A stretch of DNA of 64,000 nucleotides from Candidatus Nanopelagicaceae bacterium (GTDB lineage: Bacteria > Actinomycetota > Actinomycetes > Nanopelagicales > Nanopelagicaceae), in contig VEQG01000004.1 of NCBI GenBank assembly GCA_018883345.1, forward strand, positions 1-64,000, given 5' to 3'. Shown in pieces: positions 49,919 through 58,459 of the stretch. Every line of letters starts with the position of its first letter. The first letter of the stretch is position 1. The position numbers and the translations under genes are program-made. Below the pieces are notes generated by a model. That model did not search any database and was not told the DNA's origin. It saw nothing but the letters and a program-made list of their open reading frames with translations.

Positions 49919-50548
49919 CCAATTGATTGGCTTATCCAATAACTCATTTACGCGAGAGAAAGGCTTGGAACCAAAAAAGCCTCGATAAGCGCTAAGTGGA
50001 CTTGGATGCGCGGTCACTACTTTTTTATCAAAGTATTTAGCCATTTCTTGAGCGCTAGAGCCCATAAGTAGCGCCACTTTGCCAGATCTCCCCAAGAAAG
50101 CGATTATCTCTTCGGTGAATTCTTCCCAGCCAATATTTTTATGACCTAATGATTCGCCTGTTGGTACGGTTAAAACTCGATTAATTAGAAAAACACCCTG
50201 AGCTTGCCAATCTCTAAGGTCTCCGTCATTTCGATCTATTCCCAGATCACTTTTTAGCTCTTTGAAAATATTGGATAAGGACTTAGGAATTGTTCTATTT
50301 GGATTGATCGAGAATGCTAAACCCATCGCATCACCAGATCTAGGATATGGATCCTGTCCTACTACGACCAGAACTACTTTTTCTGGAGGAATTTCGAAAA
50401 CTTTAAATACGTCGTCAGTTTTTGGTTGATATTCAGATAACTTCGAAAGTAAATTAAACGCTTGAATGAAGCTATCTGGGAAGAGCTCTAGCCAACGTTC
50501 GTGAATACGTTCGCTAAAACTATTGTGCTCTGGCAAAGAAGCGGCCAT
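49916..50548 (-). CDS. ung: Uracil-DNA glycosylase, family 1
   Basis: 210 residues. Removes uracil from DNA. Water-activating motif GQDPYP at 64-69 (the P form seen in actinobacteria) followed by AMGLAFS, and the C-terminal motif AHPSPLSAYRGFFGSKPFSRVNELL with the catalytic His. The start overlaps the ABC ATPase gene by 29 nt; no better internal start keeps the N-terminal helix ERIHERWLELF. Confidence 0.94.
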   Translation of the reverse strand: MAASLPEHNSFSERIHERWLELFPDSFIQAFNLLSKLSEYQPKTDDVFKVFEIPPEKVVLVVVGQDPYPRSGDAMGLAFSINPNRTIPKSLSNIFKELKSDLGIDRNDGDLRDWQAQGVFLINRVLTVPTGESLGHKNIGWEEFTEEIIAFLGRSGKVALLMGSSAQEMAKYFDKKVVTAHPSPLSAYRGFFGSKPFSRVNELLDKPINW

Positions 50549-51302
50549 TTTGTGCGATTACATCGATGTTTATTCCGAATACTGCGCTTACATGTTGTGA
50601 GGTAATTACTTGATTCACGGGGCCACTTACCGCAATTTTGCCGTCTTTAAGTAAAAGCGCATGTGTAGTACCAGCCGGGATTTCTTCGATGTGGTGGGTA
50701 ACGGTAACGGTGACGGGTGATCTGACATCATCTGCAAATTCAGCAAATCTAGACAACAGATCTTCGCGACCACCCAAATCTAATCCAGCGGTAGGTTCGT
50801 CAAGAAGCAACAATTCAGGATCAATCATGAGCGCTCTTGCGATTTGCACCCGTTTACGTTCTCCATCGCTTAAGGTTCCATACAAACGTTCAGCTAGGTC
50901 ACGAACTCCAAAAGTAGCAAGAAGTGCTGATGCTCTTGATTCATCCCACAAGTCGTACTCTTCGCTCCAACGCCCTAGCACTGCATAAGCAGATGTAAGA
51001 ACCACATCTTTGACGCTCTCATCACTTGGAATCTGTTCATGTTTCATTGAGGCACAGATGCCAATTCGAGTACGCAATTCAAAAACATCCACTCTACCCA
51101 GTTTCTGTCCTAACAAAGTAACTTCGCCTGCAGTCGGATGCATCTCGGTAGCTAGCAATTTAAGTAAAGTGGATTTACCGGCGCCGTTTGGCCCAAGAAT
51201 TACCCATCGCTCCCCTTCGGATAAAGTGAAAGAGATCGGACCTAAAATATCCTTACCCGAACGTGTTACCACTACATTCGTGAAAGAAGCTACCTGTGTC
51301 AT
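50520..51302 (-). CDS. ABC transporter ATPase, orphan, iron-type
   Basis: 260 residues. Walker A GPNGAGKST, signature LSDGERKRVQIARAL, Walker B LLLLDEPTAGLDL, H-loop VTVTHHIEEIP. Closest by motif to the FepC/Rv3041c-like ATPases. No permease or binding protein gene is adjacent; the neighbours are ung and the serB pair, as Rv3041c neighbours serB2 in M. tuberculosis. Transported substrate, or whether it transports at all, is unknown. Confidence 0.88.
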   Translation of the reverse strand: MTQVASFTNVVVTRSGKDILGPISFTLSEGERWVILGPNGAGKSTLLKLLATEMHPTAGEVTLLGQKLGRVDVFELRTRIGICASMKHEQIPSDESVKDVVLTSAYAVLGRWSEEYDLWDESRASALLATFGVRDLAERLYGTLSDGERKRVQIARALMIDPELLLLDEPTAGLDLGGREDLLSRFAEFADDVRSPVTVTVTHHIEEIPAGTTHALLLKDGKIAVSGPVNQVITSQHVSAVFGINIDVIAQNGRFFARAQ

Positions 51303-51344
51303 AGGTTGGCAAGATTACCCCAAGCGCTGCCCTAAAATTGCGCT

Positions 51345-51593
51345 ATGAACTCAAATTTCACTGGATTAGTTTTGGTAACTGGTGAAAGTGCACCAAATAT
51401 CGAGAATGAAATCCTAGAAACTCTATCGCCATTTGTAATCACCATTCTGGACAAACAGAGCATGGATATTAGAGGACGATATTTTCTGGCTATTCATTTC
51501 TCCCTTGATAAAGCTCATGCAAAGGCTATAGAAAAGGATTTATTGAACACCGCTGAGAAAATCGGTGTTGATCTGGTTGTTGATTATCAATGA
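51345..51593 (+). CDS. Stand-alone ACT domain of phosphoserine phosphatase
   Basis: 82 residues: FTGLVLVTGESAPNIENEILETLSPFVITILDKQSMDIRGRYFLAIHFSLD shows the beta-alpha-beta-beta-alpha-beta order of an ACT domain. In mycobacterial SerB2 two such domains precede the phosphatase in one chain. Here the ACT part ends with TGA overlapping the serB start (ATGA), so it is a separate, translationally coupled gene. Likely binds serine and regulates SerB in trans; this is inference. Confidence 0.8.
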   Translation: MNSNFTGLVLVTGESAPNIENEILETLSPFVITILDKQSMDIRGRYFLAIHFSLDKAHAKAIEKDLLNTAEKIGVDLVVDYQ

Positions 51594-52207
51594 ATCGATT
51601 ATTCCTCTTTGATGTTGATTCGACACTGATTAACGAAGAGGTTATTGATTTAATTGCCGCGCACGCAAATGTCTCCCGCGAAGTGCAGGAAATTACCGAA
51701 CTTGCCATGAATGGTCTGTTGGATTTTCAGGACGCTCTTTGTAGTCGAGTTAGATTGCTTGCAGGTTTGTCCACCAATGTGCTCTCCGAAGTCGGAAAAA
51801 AGATAACACTCACAACGGGTGCTGCTGAGTTGATTTCTAATTTACAGACAAATGGTGATTATGTTGCTGTTATTTCGGGAGGATTCATTGAAGTTATATC
51901 CCCCTTAATGAAAGAACTGAAAATCCAACACTACCGTGCTAATAGTTTTGAGATATTTGACGGAACCTTAACAGGTCAGACCAAAGGACCGATTGTTGAT
52001 CGTAACGCGAAGAGCTCATATCTTTTGGAGTTAAAAAAGGAGCTTCAGCCGAGTCAAGTTATAGCTATTGGCGATGGAGCTAATGATATTGAAATGATTA
52101 AGTTGGCAGATGTGGGCATCGCCTTTTGCGCAAAATCTGCCCTTAAAGAGGTTGCGGATATCGTGATCGAGAAACGGGATCTTCGAGAAATTCTAAATTA
52201 TTTATAA
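51590..52207 (+). CDS. serB: Phosphoserine phosphatase, catalytic domain only
   Basis: 205 residues. HAD phosphatase: motif I LFDVDSTLINEE, motif II VISGGF, Lys at motif III, motif IV AIGDGANDIEMIKLADVGIAF. Last step of serine synthesis. The start overlaps the ACT gene. Full catalytic domain length; only the regulatory part is split off. Ends 4 nt from the convergent hisG. Confidence 0.92.
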   Translation: MNRLFLFDVDSTLINEEVIDLIAAHANVSREVQEITELAMNGLLDFQDALCSRVRLLAGLSTNVLSEVGKKITLTTGAAELISNLQTNGDYVAVISGGFIEVISPLMKELKIQHYRANSFEIFDGTLTGQTKGPIVDRNAKSSYLLELKKELQPSQVIAIGDGANDIEMIKLADVGIAFCAKSALKEVADIVIEKRDLREILNYL

Positions 52208-52211
52208 TTTC

Positions 52212-53054
52212 TTACAAACGGCAAGCGTGTATGTCGGTAACTAAAATACCTCTAGCGCCGATTGCCCAAAGTTCATCCATGACGCGGTTGGTCTCTTTTC
52301 TAAGCACCATTGCACGTACCGCGACCCAATCCTCTTTTGCTAGCGGAGAGATTGTCGGTGACTCTAACCCAGGCGTAAGCGCGCACGCTTTGGCTAGCGC
52401 CTCCTTCTTGATGTCATAATCTAAAAGTACATATTGTCTTGCGATAACTACTCCAGAGAGGCGTCGCTTAAGAGTTTCTAATTCCGGAGAGTCCGGTGCG
52501 TTCTTTCTCTTAATCAAAATAGCTTCACTCTTTAATATCGGCTCACCAAACATTTCTAGCCCGGCTTGTTTTAAGGTGTTGCCAGTACTCACCACATCAG
52601 CAATCAGATCTGCGACTCCTAGTCGTATGGATGATTCCACAGCGCCATCCAAGCGAACAATCTCCGCAGCTACACCATTGGCTCTTAAATAATTATCCAC
52701 TAAACCTGGATAGGCAGATGCGATCCTCTTGCCAGATATTTCCTTAAGAACCAAATTCTGTCCTACTGGTGCAGCAAAACGAAATGTAGAAGCGCCAAAA
52801 TCAAGCGACATAACTTCTTCAGCGCTAGCACCGGAATCAATTAATAGATCCCTGCCGGTGATTCCAGCCTGCAACTCTCCTGAACCAACGTATAAAGCGA
52901 TATCTCTTGGACGTAAGTAATAAAACTCAACATTATTTTCCGGGTCTGTCAAAACCAAGTCGCGCGAATCTGTTCTTTGGCGATACCCAGATTCTCTTAA
53001 AATTTGGGCGCTAGCTTCTGATAATGATCCCTTATTTGGTACGGCAATTTTCAT
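52212..53054 (-). CDS. hisG: ATP phosphoribosyltransferase, long form
   Basis: 280 residues. First enzyme of histidine synthesis. MKIAVPNKGSLSEASAQILRESGYR, GITGRDLLIDSG and the PRPP-binding EIVRLDGAVESSIRLGVADLIADVVSTGNTL are typical. The C-terminal ~75 residues form the HisG-C regulatory domain (LDYDIKKEALAKACALTPGLESPTISPL), so it is the long, self-sufficient, histidine-inhibited form. It starts at the last base of the hisE stop. Confidence 0.94.
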   Translation of the reverse strand: MKIAVPNKGSLSEASAQILRESGYRQRTDSRDLVLTDPENNVEFYYLRPRDIALYVGSGELQAGITGRDLLIDSGASAEEVMSLDFGASTFRFAAPVGQNLVLKEISGKRIASAYPGLVDNYLRANGVAAEIVRLDGAVESSIRLGVADLIADVVSTGNTLKQAGLEMFGEPILKSEAILIKRKNAPDSPELETLKRRLSGVVIARQYVLLDYDIKKEALAKACALTPGLESPTISPLAKEDWVAVRAMVLRKETNRVMDELWAIGARGILVTDIHACRL

Positions 53055-53317
53055 TAAAGTTCCTTATAAATATCTTCAAGCGAAATGCCGCGCGCCTTGG
53101 CTAGCACTTGTAGGTAATAAATTAGTTGGGAAATCTCTAGCGCCAGCTCTTCATTTGATTGATACTCCGCAGCAATCCAAACTTCGCCGGCCTCCTCCAT
53201 AATCTTCTTGCCAATGGAGTGAACACCAGAATTGATAAGTGAAACCGTTCCTGAATCTGTCTTGCCGGCCTCAATTTTCTGACCGATTTCGAGCCACAAC
53301 TCATCAAACGTTTTCAT
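53054..53317 (-). CDS. hisE: Phosphoribosyl-ATP pyrophosphatase
   Basis: 87 residues. MazG-like alpha-helical hydrolase: EAGEVWIAAEYQSNEELALEISQLIYYLQVL carries the EExxE/ExxD metal site. Second step of histidine synthesis. TAATG overlap with hisG. The hisE-hisG pair is typical of actinobacteria; the rest of the pathway is not in the window. Confidence 0.93.
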   Translation of the reverse strand: MKTFDELWLEIGQKIEAGKTDSGTVSLINSGVHSIGKKIMEEAGEVWIAAEYQSNEELALEISQLIYYLQVLAKARGISLEDIYKEL

Positions 53318-53342
53318 AAAGAAATTTTACTTTAAGGACGCG

Positions 53343-53996
53343 TTACTTCGTTGCCAATTTTCGCAACTGCGTCACCATCGCAGCCGGATCTTGCGCCTTA
53401 AAGACCGCACTTCCAGCGACGAAGGTATCGGCTCCAGCGTTCCTAGCAATCTCTATAGTTTCGGTTGAAATACCACCATCAACTTGAAGCCAAATATCAG
53501 CATCGCCAATTAATTCTCGTGATTTGCGGACTTTTCCCATCATCTCCTGCATAAATTTTTGTCCACCAAACCCTGGCTCGACCGTCATGATTAAAATCAT
53601 GTCCAATTCAGTTCTAAAATCTCTTAAAACTTCAAAGTCAGTATTCGGCTTGATAGCCAATGCGGCCCTGGCTCCCTCTTTTCGTATCGCCTGTAGCGTT
53701 GCCCTTACATTCTGCGCTGCTTCAAAATGAATAGTGACGCTGGCGCAACCAATCTCAGCATACTTAGGTGCCTGAATGTCGGGGTCCTCAATCATTAAAT
53801 GAGCATCCACCGGTAGTGAGCTTTTCCTAATAATTTCTGATGCGGCCTCGAAATTCCAAGTTAGATTCGGAACAAATTTATTGTCCATAATATCTAAATG
53901 CAGCAAATCTGAAACTGAAGAAATCTTTGAAATCTCTGATTCAAGATTATCTAAATCAGCATTCAAAATACTAGGAGTTATACGTACGTGAGCCAT
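53343..53996 (-). CDS. rpe: Ribulose-phosphate 3-epimerase
   Basis: 217 residues, TIM barrel. ITPSILNADLDNLESEI, metal His/Asp in LLHLDIMDNKFVPNLTW, DAHLMI, MTVEPGFGGQKFM and VDGGIS are all present. Interconverts ribulose-5-P and xylulose-5-P. 17 nt after rsmB in a long minus-strand run. Confidence 0.95.
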   Translation of the reverse strand: MAHVRITPSILNADLDNLESEISKISSVSDLLHLDIMDNKFVPNLTWNFEAASEIIRKSSLPVDAHLMIEDPDIQAPKYAEIGCASVTIHFEAAQNVRATLQAIRKEGARAALAIKPNTDFEVLRDFRTELDMILIMTVEPGFGGQKFMQEMMGKVRKSRELIGDADIWLQVDGGISTETIEIARNAGADTFVAGSAVFKAQDPAAMVTQLRKLATK

Positions 53997-54013
53997 GTTT
54001 AATTATCCCCTAG

Positions 54014-55351
54014 TCATCGTTTGCGATAAAGCGCCAAGAACATGGCATCGGTTTCGTGGCGGTGTGGCCAAAGTTGCATATATCCATTTGATGTAGCGTC
54101 CTTCAAATTTTGTGGCAAGTATGGCGTAACGTCGATACGCTCTACATCTAACTTCTTTTCAATTGACGCACATTGCGCACGAGTCTCTGCTGTATGCGGT
54201 GAGCATGTGGCATAACCAAATATCCCGCCGGTAGGAATTATTGAGACCGCCTGAGCAGCTAATTCGAACTGTAATTTTGTCAGATTAGGCAAATCGCTAG
54301 GGGTTCTTCGCCATCTAACTTCTGGTCTGCGTCTTAACGCACCCAAACCTGTGCAGGGCACATCTGCTATTACCGAACCCACTGGCACTGAAAATTCTCT
54401 GCCATCGCCAATGAAAACTTTGGTACCAGGCTTTACAACTTGCTCAACTAAATTGGCTCTACTTTCAGATATCTCGTTTGCAAAGATCGGACTTTCAGAA
54501 ATATAGGATAAAAGTGCAGCTTTACCACCAGGGCCAGCGCACAAGTCCAACCAAGGCTCGCGTCCCTTTGCCGCCTCCGCAAAGGCGAGTGCAAGTATCT
54601 GGGAACCTTCGTCTTGAATACCGGCACGTCTTTCACGGATCGCAGAAATTTCAGAAGGCGGTGTATCTATTTTTACCGCATACGGTGAGTATTGACCAAG
54701 CTCCCCGGAGAACTCGGAAACGCTGCTCTTTCCTGGCCAGGCAACCAGAGTTGGCCTTGTCGGAAGATTGTTTGAAGTAAGCAGCAGCTTTAATTCTTCT
54801 ACATCCGGTATCGAATCGCGATAGCTATTGACTATCCATTCCGGATGACTAAATCGGATTGAAAGTGAAGAAACAGAATCATCTTGAACTTCAATTAGAT
54901 GTTCTTCTAGAGTTTTAGCGGCCAGCTTGCGCAGTAAAGCATTCACAAAAGTTGCTTTTGACTCTCCAAGCACAGTTCGAGCTAAATTGACAGTTGCATC
55001 GACTGCGGCATGTTCTGGTACCCGCATGTCAAAGAGCTGATAAGCGCCTAGTCGCACCACGTCTACGATCCCAGAATCTACTTCGCTCCATGGTCTTGAG
55101 CTGAATTTAGCTGCTACGTAGTCATTTCTACCTATTTGTCGAATGGAGCCGTACACCAATTCAGTAGTAAAAGCCCTATCTCGCAAATCCAAATTGCTAG
55201 CGGTCAATTTCTGCGGAAGCAACAAATTGGAATACGCACCAGAACGAATAACATCAGTGAACACTTCAAATGCAATTTGTCTAGGCTTATCAACAACAAC
55301 CCTCTTAAAGTTTTTACTCAAAGCTTTCACCTGGTTGCAACTTAAATCCAT
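54014..55351 (-). CDS. rsmB: 16S rRNA m5C967 methyltransferase RsmB
   Basis: 445 residues as read. The N-terminal NusB-like RNA-binding domain (PRQIAFEVFTDVIRSGAYSNLLL) is followed by a NOL1/Sun methyltransferase with LDLCAGPGGKAALLSYI, VIADVPCTGLGALRRRPEVRW and the catalytic Cys in FGYATCSPHTAET. The start is uncertain: ATG 55351 lies inside fmt; a GTG at 55330 would leave a 17-nt overlap and lose seven residues outside the family. It follows fmt, as in other actinobacteria. Confidence 0.9.
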   Translation of the reverse strand: MDLSCNQVKALSKNFKRVVVDKPRQIAFEVFTDVIRSGAYSNLLLPQKLTASNLDLRDRAFTTELVYGSIRQIGRNDYVAAKFSSRPWSEVDSGIVDVVRLGAYQLFDMRVPEHAAVDATVNLARTVLGESKATFVNALLRKLAAKTLEEHLIEVQDDSVSSLSIRFSHPEWIVNSYRDSIPDVEELKLLLTSNNLPTRPTLVAWPGKSSVSEFSGELGQYSPYAVKIDTPPSEISAIRERRAGIQDEGSQILALAFAEAAKGREPWLDLCAGPGGKAALLSYISESPIFANEISESRANLVEQVVKPGTKVFIGDGREFSVPVGSVIADVPCTGLGALRRRPEVRWRRTPSDLPNLTKLQFELAAQAVSIIPTGGIFGYATCSPHTAETRAQCASIEKKLDVERIDVTPYLPQNLKDATSNGYMQLWPHRHETDAMFLALYRKR

Positions 55352-56189
55352 TTAGCCAGTCGGAAACCGCCATCGCTCGCTTTCCCGCAGGTACCAATTC
55401 AATTATCTGAATGGCGCCATCCCCGGTGCCGACCTGTCCAGACTTATTTAATTCACCCGGCTGAAGATCAACTTCGCTTTCCCGGGCAGAGAGTATTTTG
55501 ATTGATTCACCACGTATGAAACTAAAGACACCAGGATTAGCAGAAAACGCTCTAATTTTGCGGAGAATTGAAATGGTTTCAGCTTCCCACTCGATACGAC
55601 ATTCTTCTTTAGAGACTTTGCGGGCAATGGTTGGAGTGCCAGTTTGAGGTGTTGGTGAACTGCCGTTTGAAATCAATTCAAGTGCGCCTAACAGCGCCTC
55701 GGTGCCTAAATGCGAAAGCGCATCAAAAAGATCCGTGGAGTTAAATCCGTAAGGTATTTCGAACTCTCTCTGCGTCCATATTGGTCCAGTATCCATTCCC
55801 GAATCCATTTGGAAGACAGTTACTCCAGTTACTTTATCTCCTGCCTCTATTGCTCGTTGCACTGGTGCCGCGCCACGCCAGCTTGGCAACAGAGAAAAAT
55901 GTAAATTTATGCCACCAAATTTCGGGATCGATAAGGTGCTTTCCTTTAAGAGTCTTCCGTAGCCGATGGTTATCAATAAATCCGATCCAAGTAAGCTTTC
56001 AGATAACTGCTCTTCATTCTCAGGCTTGATTGCAGCAGGAAATGTCAGCGCTATTGGAGAAGCTTGTAATTTTTTGCCACGACCGGCCGGACGATCTGGT
56101 TGGGTAATAATTTTTACTTCATGCTTTAAAAGCAATTTCTCGATTGCTGGTATCGCCACTTTAGGTGTTGCGGCCACGACCAACTTCAT
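55314..56189 (-). CDS. fmt: Methionyl-tRNA formyltransferase
   Basis: 291 residues. Formylates initiator Met-tRNA. Motifs: QPDRPAGRGKKLQASP, the catalytic LHFSLLPSWRGAAPVQRAI (Asn-His-Asp set with GMDTGPI), and a C-terminal tRNA-binding OB domain. Its ATG uses the last base of the def stop (TAATG), so def and fmt, the two ends of the formyl-Met cycle, are coupled. Confidence 0.94.
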   Translation of the reverse strand: MKLVVAATPKVAIPAIEKLLLKHEVKIITQPDRPAGRGKKLQASPIALTFPAAIKPENEEQLSESLLGSDLLITIGYGRLLKESTLSIPKFGGINLHFSLLPSWRGAAPVQRAIEAGDKVTGVTVFQMDSGMDTGPIWTQREFEIPYGFNSTDLFDALSHLGTEALLGALELISNGSSPTPQTGTPTIARKVSKEECRIEWEAETISILRKIRAFSANPGVFSFIRGESIKILSARESEVDLQPGELNKSGQVGTGDGAIQIIELVPAGKRAMAVSDWLNGFKLQPGESFE

Positions 56190-56749
56190 TAATGGCCTTT
56201 GCCGAAAGTATTATGGGGTGAAACTTTAATAATCGGTTGATTTCCGCTGGCACTTGCTATCCCAAACCAGTCAGATTCACGAATCTCTTTCATGGCAGCT
56301 TTCCGATTCTCATCGTTCAGCCGATCAATAAAGAGAATTCCATCCAAATGATCTGTTTCATGTTGCAAAGCTCTCGCTAAGAACTCGGTTCCTTCAATAG
56401 TGACTGGGTCTCCATACATGTTGAAGCCCTTTGCAACAGCTCTAAATGCCCTTGGTGTGTTGTATCGCAACTCTGGAAAAGAAAGGCAGCCTTCCTCGCC
56501 ATCTTGCAACTCATCCGAAAGATCCAGAATTGGATTGACTAAGTGTCCAACTTCATCGTCAACATCCCAAGTAAACACTCGAAGTGGCACACCTATTTGC
56601 GGAGCGGCCAGCCCCGCCCCTGGTGCATCTTGCATGGTATCAATCAAGTCTTTTACCAATTTGCGTAACTCTTTATCAAATGCAGTCACGACTGCTGCAG
56701 GAGACGTTAAGACTGGATCTCCAAAAAGTCGAATTGGTTGAACTGACAT
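56189..56749 (-). CDS. def: Peptide deformylase
   Basis: 186 residues. All three motifs are intact: GAGLAAPQIG (44-53), EEGCLS with metal Cys 88, and QHETDHLDG with H130, E131 and H134. Removes formyl from nascent proteins. The spacing and order priA-def-fmt-rsmB-rpe is the common bacterial one. Confidence 0.96.
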   Translation of the reverse strand: MSVQPIRLFGDPVLTSPAAVVTAFDKELRKLVKDLIDTMQDAPGAGLAAPQIGVPLRVFTWDVDDEVGHLVNPILDLSDELQDGEEGCLSFPELRYNTPRAFRAVAKGFNMYGDPVTIEGTEFLARALQHETDHLDGILFIDRLNDENRKAAMKEIRESDWFGIASASGNQPIIKVSPHNTFGKGH

Positions 56750-56758
56750 GCGCCTATT

Positions 56759-58456
56759 CTAGCCGAGCAAATAAGGGTCTACTCGCAACTTAATATGCGG
56801 TTTATTAGCCATTGATCTTCGCCTTTGAAATTCAAGAAAAAAGGTCAAGACTTGTTGTGAGCTCTTGATATCGAAATAAACCGAGATAGTTTTACCATTC
56901 AAGTAATAGACCTTTGTAGAACTTGGAAGCCGTCCATCACGAATAGCAGATAATATTCCTGTGTAAATTCGTTCTGAATCTTCACCTGCTAGAAGCAAGT
57001 GGCGCATATATGGCGGCAAACCAACTTCTTCTAATTCTAAAGACAATCTGTTTAGATAAGGAAGCGAATTCCACCTAATTAAAGAGTTTGCAGCGGGATG
57101 TTCCTGCCGCTCGACTAGCGCCAATCTACCTTTGGCATAGGCTGCGTATTTAAACAAATTGGCAAGATATCTCTCCTCGCTACGTAAGTCGACACCCAAA
57201 TTGAGTCCTTCCAGCAAGAAGGCCGTTGAGTAATTGATTTGCGGAGCAGCTCCCATTGTGGCGATAACTATTGATCCTGCACCAACTACCCCTTCAATCT
57301 CTTTATCCTGAGTAGCAATATGAATATTGGTATTTGGAAATGTCTTACCAAACTCCTCTGCAATCCGTTCTATTCCTTTGCCCAAGAGATAAATACGATT
57401 CATCTTGCAATAAGCGCAATGCCAATCCACATACTGTTTTGAACATATGACGCAACATGGCGGAGCGCCTTTACTATGTTTTGTTAACTTTCCACCACAT
57501 TCGCACTTGGCTATATTTCTACAGGCAGCGCAACTAATTGCCAGCCCGTAACCTTTAGTTGGAACAATTACTAAAACTACTCCCGATTTAAGTGCTTCTT
57601 TAAATGTTTTGATTAACCTACTTGGTATCAGTTCTCCTTGAATTGCAGGGCTCACATTGATATTTAGTCTTCCGGAGCTACCTTTGAAATTAATGTACTT
57701 CATTTGAATTAGACGATTCATTTCCAGAGATGGTGAGTATCCTGCGAAAATCACATTCTCACCGAGAATTTCATTTCTAAGTAAGACCACATCTCTAGTA
57801 TTAAACCCTGGGCTTTTTAGCTCGTAGTGATGCTCAGATTCTTCGCGAAGCACCAGAACATTCATGTACCGCTTTGGAGATAGAGCTCCAGCCCGCATTG
57901 AGACATCAAATTCCTCATTCTCAAACTGAGTAGCGACCCTTGATTCGGGCACGATTAAAAGGGTAGGTCCACTCTTTGAAGTTTTGCGAGCCAACTCTCT
58001 GATTGCTTCAATTTCATTTTTATCCGGTGGTAATTGCAGATAGATCCGTTTGCTATTACCCAATTTTGAATCAGCGTCAGTGCTTTGCTCTCTATATTTT
58101 GTGACAAATCGAAGCACATCAAATAGTGGCACACACCACCGATTGGCAACTTTTTTGTAGAAGTTGAGATGATCATGACTTATATAGGGCCCTTTGATAC
58201 CACGATTAATAGGCAATGCTTTTCTAGGAGCACTTTTATTCGATCGCGAAGCAATTAAGCCTAAGCAATTACGGCCATTGAATGGCACCGATACCCATTG
58301 GCCAGGTTTTAAATCGAATTTACTAGGCAAGAGATAGTCAAATTCATAATCTAAATGAAATACGCCGGTGTCAACAAACACCGACAAAATTGGATTCTCT
58401 TCTGCGAGAGTTAACTTGCCTACCCGCTCACTTTTTAATTTAAGTGGCGCTTGCAT
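56759..58456 (-). CDS. priA: PriA-like replication restart protein lacking helicase motifs
   Basis: 565 residues, shorter than helicase-active PriA (~730) and than mycobacterial PriA (~655). The N-terminal 3'-end-binding domain (VFVDTGVFHLDYEFDYLLPSKFDLKPGQWVSVPFNGR) is clear. There is no Walker A or DEAH box; where they should be stands TLLIVPESRVATQFENE. The PriA zinc pattern is complete: C309-x2-C312-x5-C318-x-C320 and C335-x2-C338-x8-C347-x2-C350. Loss of the ATPase motifs is known for actinobacterial PriA. Not a pseudogene: the frame is open and the zinc site is kept. Confidence 0.9.
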   Translation of the reverse strand: MQAPLKLKSERVGKLTLAEENPILSVFVDTGVFHLDYEFDYLLPSKFDLKPGQWVSVPFNGRNCLGLIASRSNKSAPRKALPINRGIKGPYISHDHLNFYKKVANRWCVPLFDVLRFVTKYREQSTDADSKLGNSKRIYLQLPPDKNEIEAIRELARKTSKSGPTLLIVPESRVATQFENEEFDVSMRAGALSPKRYMNVLVLREESEHHYELKSPGFNTRDVVLLRNEILGENVIFAGYSPSLEMNRLIQMKYINFKGSSGRLNINVSPAIQGELIPSRLIKTFKEALKSGVVLVIVPTKGYGLAISCAACRNIAKCECGGKLTKHSKGAPPCCVICSKQYVDWHCAYCKMNRIYLLGKGIERIAEEFGKTFPNTNIHIATQDKEIEGVVGAGSIVIATMGAAPQINYSTAFLLEGLNLGVDLRSEERYLANLFKYAAYAKGRLALVERQEHPAANSLIRWNSLPYLNRLSLELEEVGLPPYMRHLLLAGEDSERIYTGILSAIRDGRLPSSTKVYYLNGKTISVYFDIKSSQQVLTFFLEFQRRRSMANKPHIKLRVDPYLLG

Positions 58457-58459
58457 GAA

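Noticed and set aside
51585-51600. Frameshift or sequencing error splitting SerB
   Set aside because: The ATGA stop/start overlap is the normal coupling signal in this genome and both products are complete domains, so a real split is likelier; kept as a finding with a check.
52355-52380. TTGTCGGTG resembling a PafBC (RecA-NDp) promoter element
   Set aside because: It lies inside hisG on the opposite strand, has no TANNNT element at the right distance, and no gene start follows on that strand.
56759-58456. priA as a decaying pseudogene
   Set aside because: The frame is open over 565 codons and the eight-Cys zinc pattern is intact; loss of helicase motifs is known for actinobacterial PriA.
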